A DNA stretch of 57,500 nucleotides from Mesostigma viride (Eukaryota; Streptophyta; Mesostigmatophyceae; Mesostigmatales; Mesostigmataceae). The notes beneath the pieces are model-generated. The model did no database searches and was not told the origin of the DNA. It saw only the letters and a list, made by a program, of their open reading frames with translations. Below, piece by piece: positions 1 to 14,500 of this stretch. The position numbers and the translations under genes were made by a program. Numbering within the stretch: position 1 is the stretch's first letter; every line of letters begins with the position of its first letter. The stretch is from the NCBI GenBank assembly GCA_009746045.1, contig RPFO01002096.1, forward strand, positions 1 through 57,500, written 5' to 3'.

Positions 1-1057
1 GGAGAGGAGAGGGAGAGGGAGAGGGAGAGAGAGGGAGAGGAGAGGAGGGTTTAGCCACATCGTGTTTTGTTCTTGGATTGATGACGCACCGCACGCAACG
101 CTCGTGACCTGCACCCGCAGGCGAAAAAGAACGAACCACAATGATAGCATGGTTGTGAGTGACAATTGACGACATCACGCTACAAGGAGCATGACGCAAA
201 AGGGATTAAAAATCGGCATGAAAAACCTGGTGAAAAATAAGAGGGAGAGGGGGGGAGAGGGAGAGGGAGAGAGAGTCGTCGTTCAGGAAGCCGGCATGAC
301 GCAAAATGGGATGAATACTCAACATGACAGGTGAAAAAACATGAGAAAAACAACGTACATAAAATCCCGCAACTCACTCTTGTTGTTGCTGATGCTGCTG
401 TCGTTGTTCTTGTTGTCAGGCCCGTTGTTCTTGATTTAATGATGTAAGTGCTGCTCGTACGCAACGCTCGTGACCTGCACCCGCAGGCGAAAAAGAACGA
501 ACCACAATGATAGTATTGTTGTGAGTGACAATTGACGACATCACGCTACAAGGAGCATGACGCAAAAGGGATTTAAAATCGGCATGAAAAACCTGGTGAA
601 AAATAAGAGGGAGAGGGGGGGAGAGGGAGAGGGAGAGAGAGTCGTCGTTCAGGAAGCCGTCATGACGCAAAATGGGATGAATACTCAACATGCCAGGTGA
701 AAAAAAAAATAGAAAAACCACGTACGTAAAATCCCGCAACTCACTCTTGTTGGAGCTGATGCTGCTGTCGTTGTTGTTGTTGTCAGGCCCGTTGTTCTTG
801 ATTTCCAAAGAAGAAAGCCGTGAAGCTGCTCGTACGCATTATGGGGGCTGCACCCGCAGGCGAAAAAGAACGTGGACCACAGTCGGTCACTGGACGTGCG
901 GTGGCGGGCGTGGTGGGCGCATCCGGCGGTGCGCGCCTGCAAAACACCGCATCAATTACCTGGGCGGGCTGGGTGCGCACCTTCCAAAGTCCCTGGTGTG
1001 TGTCAGTGCAGCGTCGACATGGCATGCGAGGATATGTGCGTACGTACGACGAATCAT
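1..1057. repeat. GA-rich tract and 366-373 bp tandem duplication
   Basis: Positions 1-50 are a GGAGAG-type purine tract that recurs near 240-275 and 605-640. The segment GCGAAAAAGAACG occurs at 121, 487 and 860, giving a tandem unit of 366-373 bp with about 2.3 copies between roughly 60 and 870. The third copy has diverged. Open frames here simply follow the duplication and show no recognisable domain. From 870 to 1,057 I see only unassigned sequence. Confidence 0.75.
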
Positions 1058-1641
1058 GTGAAACGACTGGTCCAACCTGAAAAATTTTAAATTTTTGCCG
1101 TGTCCAGTAACGGTCCTAGGTTGCACCCGCGGGACGTTCCGACAGCTGTACAGAAAAGATCACAAAGATACGCCGCGCAACGACGCCTGTGCCCGGCAAA
1201 TCATTTGTGAGCCCGGAACTGAACAGTCACTGCAAATGTCGAGTATTTATTGCTCCATCCCCACAAAAAAGCGTTCCGGACCTGTTCGAAGCGAAGAGCA
1301 CTGACAGGGATCGGACCCGAGCCAGATTTGTGTGCGGACCATGATGGCTGGCCTCCCTCACTCCGCAACCTCACTCTGGACGCAGGTTCGAATCCTGTCA
1401 GTGCTATTCGCTTCGAACAGTTCCGGAACGCTTTTTTTGGGGGGGTGGAGCAATAGATTTTCGACGTTTGTAGTGACTGTTCAGTTCCCGACTCACATTT
1501 GCCGGGCACTGGCGTCATTCCGCGGCGTATCTTTCTGATCTATTCTGTACAGCTGCCGGAACGTCCCGCGGGTGCAACCTAGGACCGTTACTGGACACGG
1601 CAAAAATTCAAAATTTTTTTAGGTTGGACCAGTCGTTTCAC
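1058..1641. mobile_element. Palindromic MITE-like element with tRNA-like halves
   Basis: The element starts GTGAAACGACTGGTCCAACC and ends with its reverse complement. Arms of about 245-255 bp (1,058-1,312 and 1,395-1,641) pair along almost their whole length around a centre of about 85 bp. The inner ends of the arms look like the 3' half of a tRNA: AGCACTG at 1,297 pairs with CAGTGCT at 1,399, and GGTTCGAATCC (1,385-1,395) matches a B-box/T-loop. No D-arm or anticodon stem can be drawn, so this is not called a tRNA gene. There is no coding potential. The flanking bases do not show a clear target-site duplication. It may be a non-autonomous DNA transposon that captured tRNA-like sequence, or a fold-back of a tRNA-derived SINE. 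Confidence 0.65.
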
Positions 1642-2242
1642 ACCAAACGACTTTTTGCACCAATAGGAGTCGACACTGCGTGTTCAGACTCCCAAGTACT
1701 CGGGCACCCACACCTGCCGGGGGAGTACATTGTAATGCTATTCACTAGAACAGTTCCGGATGTAGCGTTAGTGATGATGTTGTACAATATATTTCAATCA
1801 CGTTTGTCAGAGTGTGCGTTTTTCCGACATGTAGGGCAGGTTGTACAACATTCTGTGCGCCAACCATGTGTACTACATGTATCGATTAGTATCACTACAT
1901 GTATATTCCGTCATGATCGCAGGATTAGTAACTACTGGGCTACATGTTAGTGTACCCTTACTAGGCTACTATGTAGAACCTTCAGAACCTGATTCTACCT
2001 TCCAAAATTCTAATTATGCGCCATGGATCAGTTTTGAAATGTAGAACGAGCCTACGTGGAGGGCATGACATCAGTCCAGCTGGCACCGCCGCGCACCATG
2101 ACCGAGGGAACACGCCGTCACGTGCATGTAATGCAATGTTTGGAGACGACGGGCATGCATGCATGGTTAATTTTTGGCGGCGAATATTTTCCGCGCCAAA
2201 AAAATTCCGCGGTACCCTCCGTACCGTGAAAAGTGGGTGCAC
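1642..2242. other. Unassigned sequence
   Basis: No gene, array or recognisable element was found here. Open frames are short and have no domain signature. This is the outer left flank of the large inverted structure that begins at about 2,243. Confidence 0.4.
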
Positions 2243-4180
2243 GGTGCGCGCACCCCTTGCGGAAGTGGCCATGGCGACTGCTTTTAGACGAAACGTGACA
2301 AATCTGGCTCGCGGAAAGCAGAAAAAATGCTCGATTCTTGGAGAAAATTAGTTACTGATTCTAATTTATGGTGGGATAGTTGCGATCTATAATGTCGCGG
2401 GCTCTTTTTCTTTACCATCGGCAGGGGGGGTCCGGCCTGAATTTCTGTCGGGATGAATAAAGTATAATTGATGCCTGCAGGTGTGATTGTCGATTGTTGC
2501 CAGTTTTGATGGTCCTAATGGAAGCTAGTTTAATGATGTTTCTAAAGCCGTAAAAATTCCCGCTGCTATCTTTACCTTTCCCGTCATTTTGCGGTAAGAT
2601 AACATTAGGCCTGCGCCATGCGCGCCCGACCTCTCCATGAAAGGGTGGCCTTTCTTGTGCGCCTGGGCACGAATAAATGCCCGTTATGGTACGTTCTTGT
2701 ATTAAACGTCCTAAGATAGCGCTTTCCTGCTTTCTTACCTCGTTGAGCGTAAGCTTTTTGCCTTCTTTCCGGCCAGATGCAGCCATGAAGTTGCGGGTCC
2801 TGGCGCTGCATCGCTGGATTCCTGGATGTTTTTAAGCAAGTTCGTCTGTGACGTGGCTGGCTTGCTGCAGCGCGTGGCCCACAACCTGTCGGGAAGGTGT
2901 AATGCTTTTATTTCCATGCTTCTCTGAAATTTCTTTTGCTTTATAGACAGTTGTGTTCGAGGAAATTCACGCGGTCTTCCTAAGCAGCGGCATCATTTTC
3001 CCCAGACACTGACGAGCTGGCACCTGTCTCCTAAAGAGAGCGGCTCGTGCTTGTTAGAAAGGAGGCAGTGTGCATTTTGCGGGACACAATGCTTTGGTGG
3101 CACATGCGTCAGGTAGGCTGTTCCAATGGTCTCTTCACCTTTCCCACTGAGTAAATGTTAGCATTTGTCATGCTAACCAGAGCAGCTAGCCACAGGTTGG
3201 CTGGATAAAAAGTCAGCTTATTTTCTCTTTATATACTGCGTGTGTGGTCCTCCACGTGTCCGGCTTGTTGGGCATTTTGGAAGAGGGTTTATAATGTGTT
3301 GTTGGGTGGAACAACTTGGTTGTTGGCACAAAATCACACATTATTAGCCTGAGATAGGCATGACATATGCTGCTCAGGCGTGTCGTCCTACCAGCCTTGT
3401 TGTTAAGGGTAGACTCACAAGGCTGGCTGTGCCGATGGAGGGGTGGGGCGTGCTAGCCCCCCCCCACACCCACGCATGCATGCTAGCCCACCCCCACACC
3501 CACGCATGCATGCTAGCCCCGGCCCCGGCCCCCCCACACCCACGCATGCATGCTAGCCCCCCCCCACACCCACGCATGCATGCTAGCCCACACTCACACC
3601 CACGCATGCATGCTAGCCCACCCCCACACCCACGCATGCATGCTAGCCCCCCCACACACCCACGCATGCATGCCAGCCCCCCCACACACCCACGCATGCA
3701 TGACCGCCCCCCCCCACACCCACGCATGCATGCTAGCCCACCCCCACACCCACGCATGCATGCTAGCCCCCCCACACACCCACGCATGGATGCCAGCCCC
3801 CACACACACCCACGCATGCATGACAGCCCCCCCACACACCCACGCATGCATGCTAGCCCCCCACACACACCCACGCATGCATGCCAGCCCCCATACACAC
3901 CCACGCATGCATGCCAGCCCCCCCCCACACTTACGCATGCATGCTAGCCCCCCACACACACCCACGCATGCATGCCAGCCCCCCCCCACACCCACGCATG
4001 CATGCCAGCCCCCCCCCACACTTACGCATGCATGCTAGCCCCCCACACACACCCACGCATGCATGCCAGCCCCCCCCCACACCCACGCATGCAGGCTAGC
4101 CCAACCCCACACCCACGCATGCATGCCAGCCCACCCCCACACCCACACGTGCATGCCAGCCCACCCCCACACCCACGCAT
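2243..4180 (+). repeat. Left arm of the large inverted repeat
   Basis: This arm pairs with 19,865-21,797. From outside inward it contains a GC-rich terminus, about 1.1 kb of non-repetitive sequence with an inward-to-outward TATA box at 3,227-3,235, and a 30-bp minisatellite. A 124-aa open frame lies on the - strand (2,412-2,786). The matching right-arm sequence has a broken frame relative to it, so I do not call it a gene. Confidence 0.8.
3227..3235 (-). promoter_or_regulatory. Outward-facing TATA-like box, left arm
   Basis: The - strand reads TATATAAAG. The same motif sits at the mirrored position in the right arm. It points towards the outer end of the arm, where about 450 bp later both arms have open frames. 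Conservation in both arms is seen; promoter activity is inferred. Confidence 0.4.
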
Positions 4181-4228
4181 GCATGCCAGCCCACCCCCAC
4201 ACCCACGCGTGCATGCCAGCCCACCCCT
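3457..4228. repeat. 30-bp minisatellite, left arm
   Basis: About 26 copies of a 30-31 bp unit with the core CACCCACGCATGCATGC followed by a short C/A tract and AGCC. GCATGC makes each unit locally palindromic. Long His/Cys/Pro-rich open frames on both strands come only from the period being a multiple of three. Confidence 0.9.
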
Positions 4229-4491
4229 AGCTTGAGCGTGCTTGTAAAGTTTTTGCATGGTTTATTAAAATGAGTGGAATATGTATTTATTGCATTAAAT
4301 GTTAATTTTATTGATCATGAATGAAAATGGTCAACATTGCCGAAGTGCCCCTAAATTGCTCAATATTGTGTGCTCAAGAATTCAATGAGGATTGTCATCA
4401 TGGAAACCCGCACAAATTCACGATTCCGGGCATGCATGTGAAAGTATCAAGAACAATTTTCAATTAAGAATGGTATCTCATTGTTCCATGA
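4229..4491. other. Unique AT-rich spacer
   Basis: This segment lies between the minisatellite and the satellite on the left side only. It has no counterpart next to the right arm, where satellite joins minisatellite directly at 19,865. No coding potential was seen. Confidence 0.5.
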
Positions 4492-5547
4492 ATCAATATG
4501 ACTCCATGTACGTAGACAAGCCATGATGACCCCATGGGAGCCTAAATCCTCATCATTAAATACATAAATGCCACCCATGTACGTAGACGGGCCATGATGA
4601 CACCAATGGAGCCTGAATCCTCATCATTAATTACATAAATGCCAACCATGTACATAGACAAGCCATGATGACACCATGGGAGCCTGAATCCTCATCATTA
4701 AATACATAAATGCCAACCATGTACGTAGGCCAGCCATGATGACACTATGGGAGCCTGAATCCTCATCATTAATTTCATACATGCCAACAACACGTAGACG
4801 GGCCATAATGACACCACGGGAGCCTGAATCCTCATCATTTATTTTATGAGACATCCATGTACGTAGGCCAGCCATGATGACACCATGGGAGCCTGAATCC
4901 TCCACATTTTTTTTCTGAGACATCCATGTACGTAGGCCAGCCATGATGACACCATGGGAGCCTGAATCCTCATCATTAAATACATACATGCCATCCATGT
5001 ACGTAGACAGGCCATGATGACACCATGGGAGCCTGAATCCTCATCATTAATTACATAAATGCCAACCATGTACGTAGACGGGCCATGATGACACCATGGG
5101 AGCCTGAATCCTCATCATTTTTTTTATGAGACATCCATGTACGTAGGCCAGCCATGATGACACCATGGGAGCCTGAATCCTCGTCATTTTTTTTTCTTTG
5201 ACATCCATATACGTAGACGGGCCATGATGACACCATGGGAGCCTGAATCCTCATCATTAATTACATACATGCCATCCATGTACGTAGACGGGCCATGATG
5301 ACACCATGGGAGCCTGAATCCTCATCATTTACTATTCCTTGACATCCATGTACGTAGGCCAGCCATGGAGACATTATGGGAGCCTGAATCCTCCTCGTTA
5401 ATTACATAAATGCCAACCATGTACGTAGACAAGCCATGATGACACCATGGGAGCCTGAATCCTCATCATTTACTATTCCTTGACATCCATGTACGTAGAC
5501 GGGCCATGATGACACCATGGGAGCCTGAATCCTCATCATTAATTACA
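4492..5547 (-). repeat. 70/71-bp satellite, reverse-oriented block
   Basis: About 15 units of the satellite that fills the next 11 kb, but in the opposite orientation. The core on this strand is GGGAGCCTGAATCCTCATCA. The switch in orientation is abrupt at about 5,547, inside the AATTACAT/ATGGATGGC part of the unit. Confidence 0.9.
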
Positions 5548-8500
5548 TGGATGGCATTTATGTATTTAATGATGAGGATTCAGGCTCCCATGGTGTCTCC
5601 ATGGCTGGCCTACGTACATGGATGTCAAGGAATAGTAAATGATGAGGATTCAGGCTCCCATGGTGTCATCATGGCCTGTCTACGTACATGGATGGCATGT
5701 ATGTAATTAATGATGAGGATTCAGGCTCCCATGGTGTCATCATGGCTTGTCTACGTACATGGTTGGCATTTATGTAATTAATGAGGAGGATTCAGGCTCC
5801 CATGGTGTCATCATGGCTTGTCTACGTACATGGTTGGCATTTATGTAATTAATGATGAGGATTCAGGCTCCCATGGTGTCTCCATGGCTGGCCTACGTAC
5901 ATGGATGTCAAGGAATAGTAAATGAGGAGGATTCAGGCTCCCATGGTGTCATCATGGCCCGTGTACGTACATGGATGGCATGTATGTAATTAATGAGGAG
6001 GATTCAGGCTCCCATGGTGTCATCATGGCTGGCCTACGTACATGGATGTCAAAGAAAAAGAAATGATGAGGATTCAGGCTCCCATGGTGTCATCATGGCT
6101 GGCCTACGTACATGGATGTCTCATAAAATAAATGATGAGGATTCAGGCTCCCATGGTGTCATCATGGCTTGTCTACCTACATTGTTGGCATGTATGTAAT
6201 TAATGATGAGGATTCAGGCTCCCATGGTGTCTCCATGGCTGGCCTACGTACATGAATGGCATTTATGTAATTAATGATGAGGATTCAGGCTCCCATGGGG
6301 TCATCATGGCTTGTCTACGTACATGGTTGGCATTTATGTAATTAACGAGGAGGATTCAGGCTCCCATGGTGTCTCCATGGCTGGCCTACGTACATGGATG
6401 TCAAGGAATAGTAAATGATGAGGATTCAGGCTCCCATGGTGTCATCATGGCCCGTGTACGTACATGGATGGCATGTATGTAATTAATGATGAGGATTCAG
6501 GCTCCCATGGTGTCATCATGGCCCGTCTACGTACATGGATGTCAAAGAAAAAAAAATGATGAGGATTCAGGCTCCCATGGTGTCATCATGGCTGGCCTAC
6601 GTACATGGATGTTTCATAAAAAAAATGATGAGGATTCAGGCTCCCATGGTGTCATCATGGCCCGTCTACGTACATGGTTGGCATTTATGTAATTAATGAA
6701 GAGGATTCAGGCTCCCATGGTGTCATCATGGCCCGTCTACGTACATGGATGTCAAGGAATAGTAAATGATGAGGATTCAGGCTCCCATGGGGTCATCATG
6801 GCTTGTCTACGTACATGGTTGGCATTTATGTAATTAACGAGGAGGATTCAGGCTCCATTGGTGTCATCATGGCTGGCCTACGTACATGGATGTCAAGGAA
6901 TAGTAAATGATGAGGATTCAGGCTCCCATGGTGTCATCATGGCTTGTCTACGTACATGGTTGGCATTTATGTAATTAATGAGGAGGATTCAGGCTCCCAT
7001 GGTGTCTCCATGGCTGGCCTACGTACATGGATGGCATTTATGTATTTAATGATGAGGATTCAGGCTCCCATGGTGTCATCATGGCTTGTCTACCTACATG
7101 GTTGGCATTTATGTAACCTGAATCCTCTCATTAAGAAAATGAAGAGGATTCAGGCTCCATTGGTGTCATCATGGCTGGCCTACGTACATGGATGTCAAGG
7201 AATAGTAAATGATGAGGATTCAGGCTCCCATGGTGTCATCATGGCCCGTCTACGTACATGGATGTCAAGGAATAGTAAATGATGAGGATTCAGGCTCCCA
7301 TGGGGTCATCATGGCTTGTCTACGTACATGGTTGGCATTTATGTAATTAACGAGGAGGATTCAGGCTCCATTGGTGTCATCATGGCTGGCCTACGTACAT
7401 GGATGTCAAGGAATAGTAAATGATGAGGATTCAGGCTCCCATGGTGTCATCATGGCTTGTCTACGTACATGGTTGGCATTTATGTAATTAATGAGGAGGA
7501 TTCAGGCTCCCATGGTGTCATCATGGCCCGTCTACGTACATGGATGGCATTTATGTAATTAATGATGAGGATTCAGGCTCCCATGGGGTCATCATGGCTT
7601 GTCTACGTACATGGTTGGCATTTATGTAATTAATGAGGAGGATTCAGGCTCCCATGGTGTCTCCATGGCTGGCCTACGTACATGGATGTCAAGGAATAGT
7701 AAATGATGAGGATTCAGGCTCCCATGGTGTCATCATGGCCTGTCTACGTACATGGATGGCATGTATGTAATTAATGATGAGGATTCAGGCTCCCATGGTG
7801 TCATCATGGCTTGTCTACGTACATGGATGGCATGTATGTAATTAATGATGAGGATTCAGGCTCCATTGGTGTCATCATGGCTGGCCTACGTATGTACATG
7901 GATGTCAAAGAAAAAAAAAATGATGAGGATTCAGGCTCCCATGGTGTCATCATTGCCCGTGTATGTACATGGTTGGCATTTATGTAATTAATGATGAGGA
8001 TTCAGGCTCCATTGGTGTCATCATTGCCCGTGTATGTACATGGTTGGCATTTATGTATGTAATTAATGATGAGGATTCAGGCTCCATTGGTGTCATCATG
8101 GCTGGCCTACGTATGTACATGGATGTCAAAGAAAAAAAAATGATGAGGATTCAGGCTCCCATGGTGTCATCATGGCCCGTCTACGTACATGGATGTCAAG
8201 GAATAGTAAATGATGAGGATTCAGGCTCCCATGGTGTCAGATGTCATGGCCTGTCTACGTACATGGATGGCATGTATGTAATTAATGATGAGAATTCAGG
8301 CTCCATTGGTGTCATCATGGCTGGCCTACGTATGTACATGGATGTCAAAGAAAAAAAAATGATGAGGATTCAGGCTCCCATGGTGTCATCATGGCCCGTC
8401 TACGTACATGGATGTCAAGGAATAGTAAATGATGAGGATTCAGGCTCCCATGGTGTCATCATGGCCTGTCTACGTACATGGATGGCATGTATGTATTTAA

Positions 8501-11500
8501 TGATGAGGATTCAGGCTCCCATGGTGTCATCATGGCTGGCCTACGTACATGGATGTCTCAGAAAAAAAATGATGAGGATTCAGGCTCCCATGGTGTCATC
8601 ATGGCTGGCCTACGTACATGGATGTCAAAGAAAAAAAAATGATGAGGATTCAGGCTCCCGTGGTGTCATTATGGCCCGTCTACGTGTTGTTGGCATGTAT
8701 GAAATTAATGATGAGGATTCAGGCTCCCATAGTGTCATCATGGCTGGCCTACGTACATGGTTGGCATTTATGTAATTAATGATGAGGATTCAGGCTCCCA
8801 TGGTGTCATCATTGCCCGTGTATGTACATGGTTGGCATTTATGTAATTAATGATGAGGATTCAGGCTCCATTGGTGTCATCATGGCCCGTCTACGTACAT
8901 GGACCGTGGCATTTATGTATTTAATGATGAGGATTCAGGCTCCCATGGGGTCATTGATGATCATGGCATTTATGTATGTAATTAATGATGAGGATTCAGG
9001 CTCCATTGGTGTCATCATGGCTGGCCTACGTATGTACATGGATGTCAAAGAAAAAAAAATGATGAGGATTCAGGCTCCCATGGTGTCATCATGGCCCGTC
9101 TACGTACATGGATGTCAAGGAATAGTAAATGATGAGGATTCAGGCTCCCATGGTGTCAGATGTCATGGCCTGTCTACGTACATGGATGGCATGTATGTAT
9201 TTAATGATGAGGATTCAGGCTCCCATGGTGTCATCATGGCTGGCCTACGTACATGGATGTCTCAGAAAAAAAATGATGAGGATTCAGGCTCCCATGGTGT
9301 CATCATGGCTGGCCTACGTACATGGATGTCAAAGAAAAAAAAATGATCAGGATTCAGGCTCCCGTGGTGTCATTATGGCCCGTCTACGTGTTGTTGGCAT
9401 GTATGAAATTAATGAGGAGGATTCAGGCTCCCATGGTGTCATCATGGCCCGTCTACTTACATGGATGGCATTTATGTAATTAATGATGAGGATTCAGGCT
9501 CCCATGGGGTCATCATGGCTTGTCTACGTACATGGTTGGCATTTATGTAATTAATGATGAGGATTCAGGCTCCCATGGTGTCTCCATGGCTGGCCTACGT
9601 ACATGGATGTCAAGGAATAGTAAATGATGAGGATTCAGGCTCCCGTGGTGTCATCATGGCCCGTCTACGTACATGGATGGCATTTATGTAATTAATGATG
9701 AGGATTCAGGCTCCCATGGGGTCATCATGGCTTGTCTACGTACATGGTTGGCATTTATGTAATTAATGAGGAGGATTCAGGCTCCCATGGTGTCTCCATG
9801 GCTGGCCTACGTACATGGATGTCAAGGAATAGTAAATGATGAGGATTCAGGCTCCCATGGTGTCATCATGGCCTGTCTACGTACATGGATGGCATGTATG
9901 TAATTAATGATGAGGATTCAGGCTCCCATGGTGTCATCATGGCTTGTCTACGTACATGGTTGGCATTTATGTAATTAATGAGGAGGATTCAGGCTCCCAT
10001 GGTGTCATCATGGCTTGTCTACGTACATGGTTGGCATTTATGTAATTAATGATGAGGATTCAGGCTCCCATGGTGTCTCCATGGCTGGCCTACGTACATG
10101 GATGTCAAGGAATAGTAAATGAGGAGGATTCAGGCTCCCATGGTGTCATCATGGCCCGTGTACGTACATGGATGGCATGTATGTAATTAATGAGGAGGAT
10201 TCAGGCTCCCATGGTGTCATCATGGCTGGCCTACGTACATGGATGTCAAAGAAAAAGAAATGATGAGGATTCAGGCTCCCATGGTGTCATCATGGCTGGC
10301 CTACGTACATGGATGTCTCATAAAATAAATGATGAGGATTCAGGCTCCCATGGTGTCATCATGGCTTGTCTACCTACATTGTTGGCATGTATGTAATTAA
10401 TGATGAGGATTCAGGCTCCCATGGTGTCTCCATGGCTGGCCTACGTACATGAATGGCATTTATGTAATTAATGATGAGGATTCAGGCTCCCATGGTGTCA
10501 TCATGGCCCGTCTACGTACATGGATGGCATTTATGTAATTAATGATGAGGATTCAGGCTCCCATGGTGTCATCATGGCTTGTCTACGTACATGGTTGGCA
10601 TTTATGTAATTAATGAGGAGGATTCAGGCTCCCATGGTGTCATCATGGCCCGTCTACTTACATGGATGGCATTTATGTAATTAATGATGAGGATTCAGGC
10701 TCCCATGGGGTCATCATGGCTTGTCTACGTACATGGTTGGCATTTATGTAATTAATGAGGAGGATTCAGGCTCCCATGGTGTCTCCATGGCTGGCCTACG
10801 TACATGGATGTCAAGGAATAGTAAATGATGAGGATTCAGGCTCCCATGGTGTCATCATGGCTTGTCTACCTACATGGTTGGCATTTATGTAACCTGAATC
10901 CTCTCATTAAGAAAATGAAGAGGATTCAGGCTCCATTGGTGTCATCATGGCTGGCCTACGTACATGGATGTCAAGGAATAGTAAATGATGAGGATTCAGG
11001 CTCCCATGGTGTCATCATGGCCCGTCTACGTACATGGATGTCAAGGAATAGTAAATGATGAGGATTCAGGCTCCCATGGGGTCATCATGGCTTGTCTACG
11101 TACATGGTTGGCATTTATGTAATTAACGAGGAGGATTCAGGCTCCATTGGTGTCATCATGGCTGGCCTACGTACATGGATGTCAAGGAATAGTAAATGAT
11201 GAGGATTCAGGCTCCCATGGTGTCATCATGGCTTGTCTACGTACATGGTTGGCATTTATGTAATTAATGAGGAGGATTCAGGCTCCCATGGTGTCTCCAT
11301 GGCTGGCCTACGTACATGGATGTCAAGGAATAGTAAATGATGAGGATTCAGGCTCCCATGGTGTCATCATGGCCTGTCTACGTACATGGATGGCATGTAT
11401 GTAATTAATGATGAGGATTCAGGCTCCCATGGTGTCATCATGGCTTGTCTACGTACATGGTTGGCATTTATGTAATTAATGAGGAGGATTCAGGCTCCCA

Positions 11501-14500
11501 TGGTGTCATCATGGCTTGTCTACGTACATGGTTGGCATTTATGTAATTAATGATGAGGATTCAGGCTCCCATGGTGTCTCCATGGCTGGCCTACGTACAT
11601 GGATGTCAAGGAATAGTAAATGATAAGGATTCAGGCTCCCATGGTGTCATCATGGCCCGTCTACGTACATGGATGGCATTTATGTAATTAATGATGAGGA
11701 TTCAGGCTCCCATGGGGTCATCATGGCTTGTCTACGTACATGGTTGGCATTTATGTAATTAATGAGGAGGATTCAGGCTCCCATGGTGTCTCCATGGCTG
11801 GCCTACGTACATGGATGTCAAGGAATAGTAAATGATGAGGATTCAGGCTCCCATGGTGTCATCATGGCCTGTCTACGTACATGGATGGCATGTATGTAAT
11901 TAATGATGAGGATTCAGGCTCCCATGGTGTCATCATGGCTTGTCTACGTACATGGTTGGCATTTATGTAATTAATGAGGAGGATTCAGGCTCCCATGGTG
12001 TCATCATGGCTTGTCTACGTACATGGTTGGCATTTATGTAATTAATGAGGAGGATTCAGGCTCCCATGGTGTCTCCATGGCTGGCCTACGTACATGGATG
12101 TCAAGGAATAGTAAATGATGAGGATTCAGGCTCCCATGGTGTCATCATGGCCCGTCTACGTACATGGATGGCATTTATGTAATTAATGATGAGGATTCAG
12201 GCTCCCATGGGTCATCATGGCTTGTCTACGTACATGGTTGGCATTTATGTAATTAATGAGGAGGATTCAGGCTCCCATGGTGTCTCCATGGCTGGCCTAC
12301 GTACATGGATGTCAAGGAATAGTAAATGATGAGGATTCAGGCTCCCATGGTGTCATCATGGCCTGTCTACGTACATGGATGGCATGTATGTAATTAATGA
12401 TGAGGATTCAGGCTCCCATGGGGTCATCATGGCTTGTCTACGTACATGGATGGCATGTATGTAATTAATGATGAGGATTCAGGCTCCATTGGTGTCATCA
12501 TGGCTGGCCTACGTATGTACATGGATGTCAAAGAAAAAAAAAATGATGAGGATTCAGGCTCCCATGGTGTCATCATTGCCCGTGTATGTACATGGTTGCC
12601 ATTTATGTAATTAATGATGAGGATTCAGGCTCCATTGGTGTCATCATTGCCCGTGTATGTACATGGTTGGCATTTATGTATGTAATTAATGATGAGGATT
12701 CAGGCTCCATTGGTGTCATCATGGCTGGCCTACGTATGTACATGGATGTCAAAGAAAAAAAAATGATGAGGATTCAGGCTCCCATGGTGTCATCATGGCC
12801 CGTCTACGTACATGGATGTCAAGGAATAGTAAATGATGAGGATTCAGGCTCCCATGGTGTCAGATGTCATGGCCTGTCTACGTACATGGATGGCATGTAT
12901 GTAATTAATGATGAGAATTCAGGCTCCATTGGTGTCATCATGGCTGGCCTACGTATGTACATGGATGTCAAAGAAAAAAAAATGATGAGGATTCAGGCTC
13001 CCATGGTGTCATCATGGCCCGTCTACGTACATGGATGTCAAGGAATAGTAAATGATGAGGATTCAGGCTCCCATGGTGTCATCATGGCCTGTCTACGTAC
13101 ATGGATGGCATGTATGTATTTAATGATGAGGATTCAGGCTCCCATGGTGTCATCATGGCTGGCCTACGTACATGGATGTCTCAGAAAAAAAATGATGAGG
13201 ATTCAGGCTCCCATGGTGTCATCATGGCTGGCCTACGTACATGGATGTCAAAAAAAAAAAAATGATGAGGATTCAGGCTCCCGTGGTGTCATTATGGCCC
13301 GTCTACGTGTTGTTGGCATGTATGAAATTAATGATGAGGATTCAGGCTCCCATAGTGTCATCATGGCTGGCCTACGTACATGGTTGGCATTTATGTAATT
13401 AATGATGAGGATTCAGGCTCCCATGGTGTCATCATTGCCCGTGTATGTACATGGTTGGCATTTATGTAATTAATGATGAGGATTCAGGCTCCATTGGTGT
13501 CATCATGGCCCGTCTACGTACATGGACCGTGGCATTTATGTATTTAATGATGAGGATTCAGGCTCCCATGGGGTCATTGATGATCATGGCATTTATGTAT
13601 GTAATTAATGATGAGGATTCAGGCTCCATTGGTGTCATCATGGCTGGCCTACGTATGTACATGGATGTCAAAGAAAAAAAAATGATGAGGATTCAGGCTC
13701 CCATGGTGTCATCATGGCCCGTCTACGTACATGGATGTCAAGGAATAGTAAATGAGGAGGATTCAGGCTCCCATGGTGTCATCATGGCCCGTGTACGTAC
13801 ATGGATGGCATGTATGTAATTAATGAGGAGGATTCAGGCTCCCATGGTGTCATCATGGCTGGCCTACGTACATGGATGTCAAAGAAAAAGAAATGATGAG
13901 GATTCAGGCTCCCATGGTGTCATCATGGCTGGCCTACGTACATGGATGTCTCATAAAATAAATGATGAGGATTCAGGCTCCCATGGTGTCATCATGGCTT
14001 GTCTACCTACATTGTTGGCATGTATGTAATTAATGATGAGGATTCAGGCTCCCATGGTGTCTCCATGGCTGGCCTACGTACATGAATGGCATTTATGTAA
14101 TTAATGATGAGGATTCAGGCTCCCATGGTGTCATCATGGCCCGTCTACGTACATGGATGGCATTTATGTAATTAATGATGAGGATTCAGGCTCCCATGGT
14201 GTCATCATGGCTTGTCTACGTACATGGTTGGCATTTATGTAATTAATGAGGAGGATTCAGGCTCCCATGGTGTCATCATGGCCCGTCTACTTACATGGAT
14301 GGCATTTATGTAATTAATGATGAGGATTCAGGCTCCCATGGGGTCATCATGGCTTGTCTACGTACATGGTTGGCATTTATGTAATTAATGAGGAGGATTC
14401 AGGCTCCCATGGTGTCTCCATGGCTGGCCTACGTACATGGATGTCAAGGAATAGTAAATGATGAGGATTCAGGCTCCCATGGTGTCATCATGGCTTGTCT

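Noticed and set aside
1297-1405. A tRNA gene
   Set aside because: Acceptor stem and T-loop are present, but the span is 109 nt and no D-arm or anticodon stem can be formed. The symmetry comes from the palindromic element.
2412-2786. A transposase or other protein encoded in the inverted-repeat arms
   Set aside because: The frame is not kept between left and right arms and shows no domain, so coding is not supported.
3360-4258. His/Pro/Cys-rich and Gly/Trp-rich open frames in the minisatellites (also at 19,730-20,594)
   Set aside because: Both strands and all frames are open because of the 30-bp period. There is no conserved frame between arms.
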